Part shown: in pieces, positions 1 through 12,189 of the stretch
Layout of the letters: every line of letters begins with the position of its first letter
Position numbering within the stretch: position 1 is the first letter of the stretch
Assembly (NCBI GenBank): GCA_905182995.1
Contig: CAJJDP010000005.1
Location: 744,001 to 808,000 of the forward strand
Source: Paramecium octaurelia
Lineage: Eukaryota; Ciliophora; Oligohymenophorea; Peniculida; Parameciidae
DNA: 64,000 nt
Direction of reading: 5' to 3'
The notes under the pieces: generated by a model
The model's database searches: none
Told to the model about the DNA's origin: nothing
The model's input: the letters and a program-made list of their open reading frames with translations, nothing else
Position numbers and translations under genes: made by a program

Positions 1-3000
1 ACCTCCCTTACTACATAAACTTAATGAGTACAAAAATACAGGATTAGTTGGAATTGATGCAGGAACGTAACAAGCAGTTTGAATAGAGGAAGTACAAGTA
101 TGCGATGCGACATTCCATTAACAAACAAGATTTGAATTTTCTATATTTATGCAAGCGTATTTATTTAAAAGAGTACAATCATTCAATTTAGTTAGATCAA
201 TCAATTATTAACATTAATTATCAATCCATCCACAATATATATTTAAGATAATACTTGTAATTTCAATACAACTTTATTTATTTAAGTATTAACATCCTTG
301 AACATTGACATAATTTGCTACTGTAAGTTATGCACATTGATAATTATAGATATCATAATAGTAAGCATTTCCTGTTAATTAAGTACATCCATATAAATTT
401 AAATTAGCATTAAAAACACTAGAAGAACTACAAGTGGTAGTTTAAGCGGTAGGATTTGCTAATAAACAAGATGCATTGGCTCTGATTGCACATTCAATAT
501 TGGTTGTAAAATCAGAACAATTATTAGTTTCTTTTAATATTTTACATTTCTGAGTTGAAGATTAATACATGCATTTCTAAGTATCTTAATTGCTTATTTT
601 AGAACATCCAGAATAATTGGTTTAATAAGATTGAACATCTGAACAAATCTAAGTTGTTACTTCTTAGCAATTAGTACCATCCCAATAACAGGCTAAAGAA
701 TCAGAAATATCAGATAAACACAATGAATTTGATAATTAAGAGCAACTTAAAGTCTAAGTTATATCAACACAATAATATCCAAATTAGAAATCACAATTTT
801 CGTATTTTTAACACATCATCTTACTATATTACATTAAATGAGGACATTAACTAGGATTATCACTTGTACTCTGACATCCTAATGCTTGAGTATAAGTACA
901 TATTACTTACCATTAACTCAAACAATCAAATTAATTCAAAAATGCACTACAATCTATTGTATTATATTTAATTAAATTATTCTAGATGCCTTTATGCAAT
1001 GTTAAGTCAACACAGTTCAGCAAATTAAAATTGTATTTACAATTTGGGAATTATCGACAAAATTTATAATTTGTTGATTCATAAATATCACATTTATTGA
1101 CTTTATTTTGTGTATAGCATTTATTATTGATAAAAACACAGTTGTAATATACATTATTTGCACATTACTCCATGGTTAATGAGTATTCACACAAATCTTT
1201 TGATATTACTTAACACTTTGAGTTAAAGAATTAACAATACATATTAGATTGATAACATACTGCCTTACCAATTTATGGACTATTGCAACTTGTTGGTGAG
1301 ACTTATGAAGCGGATATACTATAACAACTAAATTGATTAGCATAACAATTATCTATTAATGAGCAACTTTAATAATCTTAAACATCACATGTTAAGGTCA
1401 AATCAATTCTTCTGTCGCGACAAACTTCATCTTCTTTGACGTACTATTAGACACAATTTCGACTTGAATTTAGGCAAGCCCATTTATTTAAATTACCACA
1501 CTCTTCATTTCTTAAAGTGGCATCAACGCATACATAATTAACAAATGCGCATTAACCATATGTTTAGCTCATACATATCCATTTATTTATTCCCAAAGCA
1601 TTACATGAAAAACGACTAGATAATGATCCCTTAATACATTTCTGTGTAGCTGAATCATAAAGACATGGGGTAAGATCCAAACCTTGAATTTATGCACAAA
1701 CTTAAGGATTGAATTAACCTGCAGCTTCTTATAAAACAAAAGAGTCATAGCTACGGATGTAGTCTTATGCACCTCCACAAGGAATTGGAGATGTTTTAAT
1801 TTCTCCGCATCTCACATCCTAGTAGGAATTCCAAGTTTAATTGATCTTCTAGCAAATCTTTCCTCTGACAAGTCTACAAATTTGCAAACTAGCTTGAGCA
1901 CAATCTATAGTATCAAGTTAGCTATCCCAATACTTATGAGTTAAGTCTATGGACATGCATTTCAAATCCTTATAGATACATTGACCAGAGGAGTAAGCAC
2001 TGCATCTATGAATATTAACATTTGGATTTGATTCACATCCTGAAATGGTGTTTGTTGAAGTTTCACAAATTTTAAGGAATGCGTTGTATTCGCAATAATA
2101 TTATGGACTCAAATAGCCTTTAATTTCAGCTGCTATGCCAATGCAACCCCACTTATTTATTTTTTGTGTTTGTAGGCAATTAAGCCTTTCTGTAATGTAC
2201 TTACATTAATTATTCTACCAAATACATTATTAGCCTGGTGTTTCAAGAGCAAGACAAGCAGATTGACTCAGAAAGTAGCCTTCGCATAATTGATCTATTG
2301 AGTAAAATGTTTAGCATCTGTCCCTAAAATAACAACTATATTGACTTGCCTAGCAAGCTAGTTTGTTCAGCAAATTTGAGCAATCATCAGGTTGAGATTC
2401 AACTAACTCACAATTTCCATTATTATATCTACATAATTAGGTTTCCTATAAAACACACACAGATTATGTCACAGACCTATAAGATGAACAAGGTTCTCTG
2501 AATAGAAATACTTCAACGCATTAAGATCCAACCCATTAGCAATTTTGATTGCTTAAAGCTAAACACGCACTTTTAGAGATTCCAGGAGTTGTACAAAAAA
2601 TTTGAGAAGTTAGTGACACACAACTAGCTTTGGATACATCATAAATGCAATCATTGAATTAAGTACAGCAATCAGGAGAAACACTAGTCATCTAATCGCA
2701 AGAAGATTTTAAGACTGCCTGTTCACATGCTTATGTTTAAACATTCCAATGACATTTTTAAGTTGCCAAACAGAGTTCTTTGCCAAAGTTTCCTGTGTCT
2801 TCGCTTTCACAACTTATGGGACTGGAATCAATAGTACAAATAAAATCCTTATATATATGTTTTCCCTTTTAATTCATGCAAAGTTCTCTATTCACAACAT
2901 ATTTTGTGGGAAAGGATTCAAATTTTTTCAACTCTGGAACATTTAAGATATTCAGGCATTTTAAATCTTCATCAATCCAAATACACTCCTATCCAAATGT

Positions 3001-4505
3001 CTTAATATTTCCACATAAATATTTGCAATTGGCTTCCGAACATTTTAGATTGAAAAGTTAGTAATACTTGATCGAATAGCAACGATTCTCTATCACATCC
3101 CATTAACAAAGTTATGCCATAGTCTTACAGTAATTTAAATTCAATCCTGGATGATCACAACCATACTTAGGAGTACATCCATAAAATCCTTATCCTTAAT
3201 TGGCCCAATTACAAGATGTGAGATCACAATTACTCTATTCAAGTACATAACATTTAGAGCTACAAGCTGGTGGGGATATATCGAAATCCAAATAGATTCC
3301 AATCGTTAGATTTGGATCTGAAATACAATCTCTGTAGGTCTAATACACTTGAACATTTGATAAACATCCTTAAGCACTTATCAATTAATTTTAAGTGGCA
3401 ACACAGGTAATTATTTGTTCGTTTTAACCATCTTTAATAACTGGATAACAATTTTCAGTAACAACTGCGCATTCCTTAATGTTTAATTAATAACAATTTA
3501 TTTAATTTCCTTGTAAAAACGAAGGATTTGTTAGAATGGTTATATCATCATAATAAAAGCACCTATTATTAATAAAGATTCCTCCTTGATATCTGCAATA
3601 AATTTTATTCACTCCCACAGTTTCCTTCTTTTTTGAAAATAATAAATTATAATCATCATCATCCGTTATTTAAATTGCAATGCATCCCTCTCGCTTCCTG
3701 TCGCTTATTTTTACTATTAGATTATAATTGATATACTCTTACAGTTTTTAATTTGTTTTCCTTGAAGGTCATTTAAAATATACCACTAAAAATAAGATAC
3801 TTAGTTCGGTTCATCACAAACATTATAAACGTAATTATTTACTAGCTAACCTTTTTCATAAGAAAGGTCATTCTCTTCTATCCCCAATCCTAAATCCTAA
3901 TTGTAAATAGCCTCTGACTCAGTTACGAAGTCAGGTGTATAAGAGATAGCATCCCAAATTATCGAACTATGAATTACCAAATAGTCTAAATAATTTTCTT
4001 TAATAAATACTTTCAATTCTGCTACAAACAGATGCACTATACAAAACATCCTAAAAGTCGCTCTAATAACTCTCTTTAGCTACTTTCATACATTAATATG
4101 TTAATGGATCCCAATAACATAATTGATCAATATTGGTTATATCCAAGCAAGCATGCTTCGTTATGGCATCATTGCAAGTTAACACAGATAATTCAATAAC
4201 AGGCTAACAAGCATTCTTAAAGATACCTATTCAATTATATATATTTATTTGTACATCTGGCTCTCTCGTTTAAGGAATTAGATAACTATTTTACACATGC
4301 CATTTTATTTAAAAACCTTGAACACCCTAGTTATAAGTTTTTAGTGAATTCGCAATACTCTTAATTCCAAAAACCTTTTAACTTATTAAATTTCATTACA
4401 TTGACTGTCACTACTCAGAATACAATCTGAATAAGTTCTATACTCTAGACATTTGTCTATGGAATAAACAATCAGAACTAAATTAGATATAAGAAGCAAT
4501 TTCAT
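1..4505 (-). CDS. Giant Cys-rich secreted surface protein, C-terminus outside window
   Basis: Partial gene; the reading frame is still open at base 1. ATG at 4505 begins a clear signal peptide (MKLLLISNLVLIVYS) followed by a mature part in which cysteines recur every 5-20 residues for about 1,400 residues, with many Gln encoded by TAA/TAG. The pattern (CxxxxxC, Cx10-20C, aromatic and Asn/Thr-rich spacers) is that of ciliate extracellular Cys-rich proteins such as Paramecium surface (immobilisation) antigens, but I see no exact tandem repeats, so it may belong to a related family. At least one 25-nt GTA...TAG intron is needed near 4020; the exon structure between about 4200 and 4440 is not settled and several splice choices are possible. 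A C-terminal GPI signal or membrane helix would lie left of the window. Secretion is confident; the exact family is inference. Confidence 0.75.
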
Positions 4506-4862
4506 TAGTTAATTTAAAATTTAATAAGACAATAGTAAGATTCACAATAAGCTAAAGGAAAATTATAATATACATCCTATAATTTAAGCACCAATTAATA
4601 ATTTTGATTGAACAAATCAAAAGCACTTAACATGAAATTTTCAGTTTAAACTATCATAGTTTAATTTTTTATTCAAACCTATCATATTTTTATGGTAGAA
4701 TCTATAAATTCAGTTATAATTTATATATGAGTAGATTCATTATATTCAAATGCTATTATTTTTGGAAAGTAGGAAAGTGTTGCTTAATTAAAAATATAAT
4801 TAGAATGTTCTCAATACATTTATAAGCAAATAATATAAAATATTAATAATTTTATATAAATA
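4506..4862. other. Divergent intergenic region
   Basis: About 357 bp, very AT-rich, between the start codons of two divergently read genes, so it should hold both promoters. An ATG at 4633 on the minus strand opens a short frame that quickly meets a stop and was not accepted. No tRNA-like or other structured RNA was seen. Confidence 0.5.
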
Positions 4863-5266
4863 ATGTCAAATTAGGATATTGATTTCCTTACAGTAACTCC
4901 AGAAGTTAGAGAATTATATTCCATTCCTACCGATTAAACGATAGTCGACTCTTATAAATTCAAGATTAATTCTGAATGCCTATCATTCAGTCAAAAATTC
5001 TTTAATTCTAATGTAATAAGGAAATAATTAAACACTAGTTTATTTCACCAATTGCTTCTGTTTTATCTGCTGGCATATGCACTATCTCATACGTATATTT
5101 GAGATAACCAGCTGGAGATGTTGCAAGACAAATCAAATTTGAGAGAATGAATCCAGCCAAAAGAATGGTTCTGTAATTTATAATTATTATAATATATAGC
5201 CGGGGAGTGCCAGCTTTATCTTTGTTTGCCACAGTATATTTTGCTAGATAATGCAAACCATATTGA
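4863..5266 (+). CDS. Small membrane protein, unrecognised (116 aa)
   Basis: ATG at 4863 to TGA at 5264-5266. Two introns, 5013-5038 (26 nt, GTAATA...CACTAG) and 5173-5199 (27 nt), give exactly 117 codons. The N-terminal half is soluble (MSNQDIDFLTVTPEVRELY...); the C-terminal half has two hydrophobic stretches (FISPIASVLSAGICTISYVY and a later one around GVPALSLFATVYFA) with a basic loop between them, so a two-pass membrane protein is likely. No conserved domain recognised. The minus-strand reading across 5035-5256 is a shadow. It converges with the coiled-coil gene ending at 5522. Confidence 0.65.
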
Positions 5267-5521
5267 TAAAATATGTATAAAAAAGTACCAAAATTATTAT
5301 TATTTAATCACTTCTGTGCTCATTAATTTAAGCATTATTACCCATTCTCTTATTTATAAAGCTACAATATATTTTGATAAAAAGGTTGAAAATAATTAAA
5401 AGCCGATTCTTATACTTAAATTTTCACTTTTCAACAAAGAATTATTTAACTTCTTCAATTAAATATATTACTATAAATTTATATTTTATATATATAATAT
5501 CAGTAAGCTATCAATAAGCTA
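5267..5521. other. Convergent intergenic region with a short direct repeat
   Basis: About 255 bp of AT-rich sequence between two convergent gene ends, presumably holding both 3' UTRs. An 11-bp word, taagctatcaa, occurs twice in a row at 5504-5514 and 5515-5525; the second copy contains the stop codon of the minus-strand gene. Confidence 0.6.
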
Positions 5522-8500
5522 TCAATTATTTTTACATTTAATACTATTTTGATCAAAAAGGTGCTTCTTTTATGATAGATGTTATGAACTGTTTGACAAT
5601 TTCCTTTCTGGGTTATAATTTTGATTATTTGACAAATCTCCTATCATTTGTTTCAATTTCGAAATTTCTTTCTGCTATGTTGAATTTTCCCTCTCAATTT
5701 CATCTATCTTTCTATTATTTTTAGATGTTATAAACCCAGGTTTTGGTTGTTCAGAATAAAAATTTTCGCATTATTAACTAATAGTAATAGATTATCTTCT
5801 TAAGACCATATTATCCCTATTTTATTCCTTTGTCTAAATATTTTCTTCTAATTTTGAGGTTAATTTTTAATTATTGTCTCTTAGATTTACATTTTCTTTT
5901 TAAAGTTCTATAATAATCTCATGTAAATCAGCATTTTCACTTTGCACTCTTTCTAACTAGCTTCTCAATTGATTGTTGGCTTATTATATTGCTTAATTTT
6001 TCTACATATCTTTATGCAGTTCTTTTTTTTAATTTTCTATCTTTTCTTAACTCATAATTAATAACTAATTAATTTTATCAATTTCGAGTTAATTCATATC
6101 ACTTAAGCTTACTTTTTATTATTTAATATTTTATATTTCTATCTCTTTCTCATCTAAAGAAGTTTTTTATTTTGATATAGTGGTTTATAGATGTTTTTTC
6201 ATTTACTCGTATTCAGACTTTTGCAATTCGATTTAAAGATTACTCGATTATTATTCAATTAAAAGATTCTAATACTAGAAATTAATTTTATCTAACTATT
6301 AATTTAATTGTTTAATTATTTCGCTTTACTATTGTACTTTTTTTTGGAGTGAATTAATGTCATCTTTGCTAGTTTGTATTTCATAGGCAGTTAAATTGTT
6401 AGGTTTCTTTAGATATTTATTATCTTATTCTCTTTATCTAACCTATTAATTAATAAGTAAAGTTAAATGATTATAGCCTTTAGTAGAGGTTGTTTCATTA
6501 TATTCACGTTAATCGATTTACTTTTATTAAAACAATGCATTCTCATCTTTTAGAACTTTCTTAAACTCATTTTCGTATTGATTTATCTACTCTTTTTACT
6601 TTTATGTGATTAGCTCTAACTATAATAATTAAGACTTCAAAATACAAATCTGATTATTCTAATCTTAATTTATTTAAATTAGTTCATCAATTTATTATTT
6701 TTGAATGACCAAATCTTAGTTATTTTAATGCAATTTCTACATTAATTGATTTCTTTCCGTATTCACTTAATCATAAATAATTGGAATGGAATCATTTTCG
6801 AGAATAACTTAATCAAGTTATTATTATTAATAATACATATCTTGAATTTGTTGCTCATCCATAAGAATTCCGGATAAATCTAATTTTAACGATTTACATT
6901 TATCACATTTATAATTTTAATCTGATTTCAATTTGGTTAATATTAAAGTTTACTTCGAAAATTTATTTTTGAAATCCCCAATCTCTTCTTCTAATTTTTA
7001 ATTTGTTTATTGTAACTAAATTATCTATTTATTCTATTCATTTATTGTATTATTGGCTTTTTATAACTGTTTAGTAATGTCTTAGTCTAGCTATTAAAAG
7101 CCATTGCTGTTTCCCAGCATAACTTTTTATTTTAATTATAAATCTTGCTATATTTAGAGATTTTCAATATTTTATGAATTGCTTCGATATTTTTCTAATG
7201 ATTACAAGTCTTCAATTTATATTATAGAGTTTTCTTTATATTAACTAAATTCTTTTTACAATATAGCATAATTTAATTCTATTCTTTCCCTTAATTAATA
7301 TTCAGATTAATATTAAGATTGAATTATTTGTATTTGACTTTGTGCTTCATTCAGGTTTTTTAGAGTATCATCAAATTATCTCTTAATTTATTGGTATTAT
7401 TAATTGACTTTTTCAATTTCTTAATTCAAGTCCAATTCCTATTTTTTCATTTGATTAATTTGTATTTCGTACTGGTCATTTTTATTTTTATAATTAAGAA
7501 CTTTTTGACTAATATTTATAATTTCTAATTATTTCTCTTCTAATTGCTTCTTGAATTGTTAGCTTTAATTATCTTGCTCTGATTTTGCAGACTCCTTTAA
7601 TTTTTCTTATAATAATCTTTTACTTTCATAAAATTGCTATTCAAGTAAGTTATATTTACGCTATTGATCCTAAATACAAGATTCATAATGTATTTTTTAA
7701 GACTAGAGATCTTCTTCAAATTTTATAATATCATTTTGAATGTTGTTTTTAATATGCTCATTTTTTTTTAACTCTTCAACTTGATTGCGAAATTCTAGAA
7801 GAAGTTTTTCATTTTTTTCAATAACAGTAGATTTCTCATACTCAAGTTACGATATTTTATTAAGAGATTCTTAAATAGTATTTTTTTAGGAATTTATCTC
7901 GTTTTTAAGTTGCTCTAATTCTTGTAATAATTAAGAGGTATTAGAGAATTAATAATTAGGAGATGAGATACTGTTTTTCTCGAAGTATTTAATTTGATTT
8001 TCTTTGCTTTGATGTTATCCATTTTATTGTTTCAATTCTGTTATCGAAGATAAAGATTTTCTTTGTATCATATTATTCTCTTTCAACTGATTATGGGTTT
8101 TAAAAGAATCCTTTGTGTCTATAGATTTGTTTTTTAAATCGAATTAATTCTTAACATCTTAGCTTTCTTAGGGAATAGAATTGAATTTCAAACATGGAAA
8201 ACTTTAATTATTGAATTTAGGCGAACTACTCTCATGTGTGAGTCCTTTGCTTGGAACTTGATATAATTTATCTTAGTGATTAGGTCTATAAATAATTGAA
8301 TTCAATGCCCCTTCCTAATTAGGTGTTTACGACCTTCTATTTTAAGAAGTTGAATATTATTCACTTTATTTTATGTTGGTGTACTAAGATGTTGACTAAC
8401 AAGGTTAAGTATAGTCTATTTATTGATTTGAAGTTATTGGTTATGTTTATTCTAAATAAGGAGAAGGCTAATTGTTTTAGTGTTGAGAACATTATTATTC

Positions 8501-9069
8501 TAACAGTTCTTCAAGTTGTTAAATCTAATTTTATAATTATTGTTTTTCTTTTAAATATTACTATTCCATCATTTCTTTTTGTTAGATCAGTTTATCATTT
8601 TTCAATTTGTCAGATTAAGACAAATTTCTGGTGTGATTTTTAATTCTAATATCCGTTAAGGCTTCTTCCTTTAAATCCAATACTTTCTTAAGTCTTGATG
8701 ATAATTTAACGTTTTACTTAGAGATTTCTTTCCTAGCAAGAGATAGTTCTCCTTTGAATTTGGCTACAGACTCAGTTTAGAGAGAAACCTATTGCATGAG
8801 TTTTTTATTTTCTTGGATCAAATTTTCGCATTTTATTTTAATAGAAGAATCTTATTCAAGATTAAGAATTCTGGTTTCCAATTCTATCAGCTATTATTCA
8901 TTGGGTGTATTTATAGGAGATTCTTTATTGAATGTTGAAGTATGATGCGAACTTGCCACTAATAGTTATTTACTTTCTGTCTACCTCTGTCAACCATCAC
9001 TGGAGTGTTCATTACGGGCATAGGAGCTGGAGGTAGTGATCTAGAAACTTATAATGGATTAACAGCCAT
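5522..9069 (-). CDS. Long coiled-coil protein (1,173 aa)
   Basis: ATG at 9069 (MAVNPLQVSRSLPPAPMPV) to TGA at 5522-5524. One 26-nt intron near 8972-8947 (GTAGACAG...CTATTAG) restores the frame and gives exactly 1,174 codons. After a short Pro-rich head the protein is almost entirely charged heptad-like sequence (Glu, Lys, Gln, Leu, Asn), broken around residues 210-350 by a Gln/Ser/Asn-rich, probably disordered linker. It ends in a basic tail (KKHLFDQNSIKCKNN). Length and composition suit a structural protein of basal bodies, cilia or cortex, but no specific family could be named. The plus-strand open frame across 8323-8643 is a shadow of the linker. Confidence 0.8.
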
Positions 9070-9240
9070 TCTCATTAAAACTAATATTATTATAAATTTC
9101 AAGGTAAACAAAATAATATATTATTTGACAATTTGTGTGTAATCTCCTCCTTTCAATGTCTAGATATATTAGTTATTAAATATATGTAATTGAGTTGTGC
9201 TTATAATGATATTGATAATGTACTCATTTTTTAATTAAAT

Positions 9241-9677
9241 TCATTTTTCCTAACTCTTTTTTAATTCACTCACATAGACAGCCTCACAAGCATCCAAATA
9301 TGTATTCACTAAAGTCTTGTACTTCACAAACATCTAATACTTGGCTAGTTCATATTGAAATAACCCAATAGCTCCTCCGACACATGCTCCATATAATAGC
9401 AAAGGTGGTTTTGCCATTTTGGCCAGTCTTTAGTAGAAAAGAGCATTTCCTTCAGGAGACTGATTTAAATGTTTGGAATGCATACTTCAAGTGGGTTTCT
9501 GAAGAATTTTGGGAAGCTCAAAAATCTAGTGGATGCCAGGATTACAGCGGATATAGCAAATGCTGCTGCGGGATATGTAAAAACCAGACGATATTTATCA
9601 TTCAGAATTTCGATATCTAAAGATATAATTAGAAACACACCTTCTTGACTAATTTGATATTGAGTTTCAGTCTCCAT
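9241..9677 (-). CDS. Small two-pass membrane protein, unrecognised (128 aa)
   Basis: ATG at 9677 (METETQYQISQE) to TGA at 9241-9243. A 26-nt intron (GTATGCATTCC...AATCAG) is required; a second 24-nt candidate starting GTGTG keeps the frame either way. Removing both gives 128 residues. Two hydrophobic segments are visible, around VFTYPAAAFAISAVILAS and PPLLLYGACVGGAIGLF, separated by a basic/aromatic loop; the tail is charged. It may sit in an organelle membrane (inference from size and layout). Neighbours on the same strand are close: 49 bp to the gene ending at 9727. Confidence 0.6.
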
Positions 9678-9726
9678 AAATAATTAATAAACAAAAAAGA
9701 GTCACAACTTTTGAACAAACCAATTG

Positions 9727-9978
9727 TCAGCGGCGAATTCCAATCAGTTTAATTTCGTTATCTCTTTCTTCCTCCTCATTCTCTTCATAAATGCTCCACA
9801 TACGAGAAGCTTCCAAATATCTTGAAGATTTTGGTGAACTATTTCTTGGAGAACCTTGTCTATGCGATTCCACATATTTTTTTATTTCGTGAACCATATA
9901 CACTTATTTATCCATTAAAGATGAACGATAAATGGCCTGCAGTTAAAACATCAATTCCGATTGAGATTCGAGTACCAT
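9727..9978 (-). CDS. Small hydrophilic protein, unrecognised (83 aa)
   Basis: Uninterrupted 84-codon frame from ATG 9978 to TGA 9727-9729, using TAA as Gln twice. N-terminal half helical and Gln/Met-rich, then a Ser/Pro/Arg-rich stretch (RQGSPRNSSPKSSR) and an acidic run (YEENEEEERD) before a basic end. No domain recognised. Accepted because composition is protein-like and spacing to neighbours fits; it could still be chance. Confidence 0.45.
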
Positions 9979-10430
9979 AACTAAAGTTAAAAATTTAAGT
10001 ACATTTTAAATCATCCTTCTCTTATTTATTAATTAGATCCTACTAAAATAGTAACGATATGATTTTGAACATATCGTAATAAAAATGAGATTATTGCATA
10101 TATATTTATTATAATTTAGTATATCATCATTTAGAAAATCTATTCCAATGCAAGATTTACACAAATTCCTTCTTTTTCTTAAAGTTAATATCAAAGATTT
10201 TGTGTCATCTCAAATCATACCACATGAAGGTTAATTTTGCATATACTCTGAATGAGTACACCAATTTAAATCATATATTTGATAGCATGAAAATAACAAC
10301 AGATATATGTTCACAACTATTTTCATCTCTTAAAAATCACTTATTAATACTTAACATTTCATAATTTTGGTTTAAAATTAATAAAGATACATAATTTTGA
10401 AACAAAGCATATATTAGTTAATATACAAAT
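9979..10430. other. Intergenic region with a short palindrome
   Basis: About 450 bp, AT-rich, with no convincing frame on either strand. The only structure seen is an 8-bp perfect inverted repeat, acgatatg at 10054-10061 and catatcgt at 10070-10077, with an 8-nt loop. It lies between two genes read leftward and could belong to a 3' UTR, promoter or small RNA; nothing more can be said. Confidence 0.4.
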
Positions 10431-12032
10431 TCAATTTTCTTAGAGCAAGATTTCTGGGCCACTGCTAAAGTATAGTGTTGATATAAATTTCCAAACGAAT
10501 TTATTAACCAATATAAAATCCTTATCTATTTGGAGATTGTCTTTTAATTGATTGTCTTACACAGTTTTAATTATTACTTATTGAAGACTTCGGGAGTTCT
10601 TAAGTAAGACATTATTGTTAATATAAAATATCCCATATTTGTTTTTGTCAGTAAGTCTCTAAAAATACTTTTGTAAATCTCTGCTGTTCACCATATTGCA
10701 TTTTGATAACTCATTTATCGACATAAGTTCTTAAACATATTTTAATTCGACTTAACAAACATCTAAATGCTATTTGTGGCTTCTGATATAATCTATAGTT
10801 TCTTATACTTTCTTTTTCAAGTCTTATTCATCCTGGTAATTCTTAGAAACAACAATGTTATCCATTTTGTACATCGTTTATGAATCAAGCAACAATTTAT
10901 TGATTGTTTACAATTATGCAATTAATTGATTTAGATAAAATTTAGAGAAGTTTTAGTTTTCTTATGTTTTTTTGCTAAAATACAATACTTTTTTTTATTC
11001 TTCCTAGAGGGCTGATTAGTTAAATTAAAATAATTATTCAACATATTTAAATTCCAACCATTTTAATTAGTTCTTTATATGTTCCATTTCATTGTTAAAT
11101 TCCTTCCAAAGAGGATGGTTAACAGTTTTTTCATCTAAATATTTCTAAATCTTTAATTGATCTTTGTCTTATTTTTATATTGCATATTATTATTATTCTT
11201 CTTTTTTTTCAGGCTCTAACTTATTTATGACCATATTAGCCTTTGGTGTTTCAAATGCTGCCTCTTTATTTTCATTTTATTATCTTAACTTGTTGTATAA
11301 GTTATGATATTTCTCAATTTAACCTTCCAAGAATTCTATTTTCTTCTTTTATTCTTCAATTTCCATTTATTAATTAACGTAGGGCTGTTAAATCTCTTAC
11401 CCAATGTCTTACTTTGTTTACAAGCTCTCTTTTGATACAAACTCTTAATTTTTTTTAGGTTCTTCTTAGGTTACAACTTCAGTTTAATCAATTGGATTCA
11501 GTTCTTTCTCAAGTATTTTTTAATTAAGCAAAAGACTTGTTTTTTATAAAATTTGGGCATATTTACTAATGTAATTTTGCCATTATCCATTGACTCTAGG
11601 CTAGAATTGATCTTCTTATTTGACAATGTAAATTCCTAGTCTCACAGCCATTTATTTTAGGTCATCTATATTGAATTAAGTAGCCCCTTTAATTTAATTT
11701 AGCCATTCTATCAGTTTATCTGAACTGCTATTCATAGATTCTACTAGTTTTTCCATGTTATCTAGTATTTTATTGACTTAATTTCTAAATTGATTTAATG
11801 TATGCATAAAGTCGATCTTTAGTTATTGTTTCATATCGTCCTCATTGTTTCCATTATTCAACTTATCAAGCAGTTCTTCCGCTAATTCAAAGTCAATAAA
11901 ATTTGCCCCCATGCATGATGAGCATCCTATTCTCTATTCTATAGAACAACCCTATCCGATGTTCAAATATTTGATGGCCTTTTTGTGCATAGGACAAGTT
12001 ATTGATTGTACTTTGTCTGCAATTCGAAACAT
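10431..12032 (-). CDS. Cys/His-motif, coiled-coil protein with C-terminal DUSP domain (533 aa)
   Basis: ATG 12032 to TGA 10431-10433, 534 codons if no intron. The first 60 residues hold a zinc-binding-like set (TCPMHKK...GC...CSSCMG) followed by a conserved-looking stretch (NFIDFELAEELLDKL), as in B-box-like heads of ciliate protein families. A long Gln/Lys/Glu coiled-coil middle follows. The last ~95 residues resemble the DUSP domain of ubiquitin-specific proteases: the hallmark run is DKDFILVNKFVWKFISTLY followed by SSGPEI, matching the pattern (hydrophobic)-Val-x-x-x-x-Trp-x-x-hydrophobic-x-x-x-Tyr-x-x-x-Gly-Gly-Pro. No peptidase domain is present. A role in protein-protein recognition is inference. 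Confidence 0.65.
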
Positions 12033-12189
12033 TTTCTTAATTTAATTTAACAATAATAAAATTAAGACTCAAATTTAACTAATAATAATATTTTACGTTA
12101 AATCAGTCCTAGAATTTGAGTAATAGATTAATCTCAAAGATTTAGACTGAAAGTATATTTTTAATAATATTGTAATTTATTATTCATAA

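Noticed and set aside
4500-4633. Upstream ATG at 4633 as the start of the Cys-rich surface gene
   Set aside because: Its frame meets TGA soon, while ATG 4505 gives an immediate signal peptide and the Cys-rich frame.
8323-8643. Plus-strand open frame of 106 codons
   Set aside because: Lies over the Gln-rich linker of the minus-strand coiled-coil gene, which reads through with exact codon count; hydrophobic antisense frames are expected opposite Gln/Asn/Lys-rich sequence.
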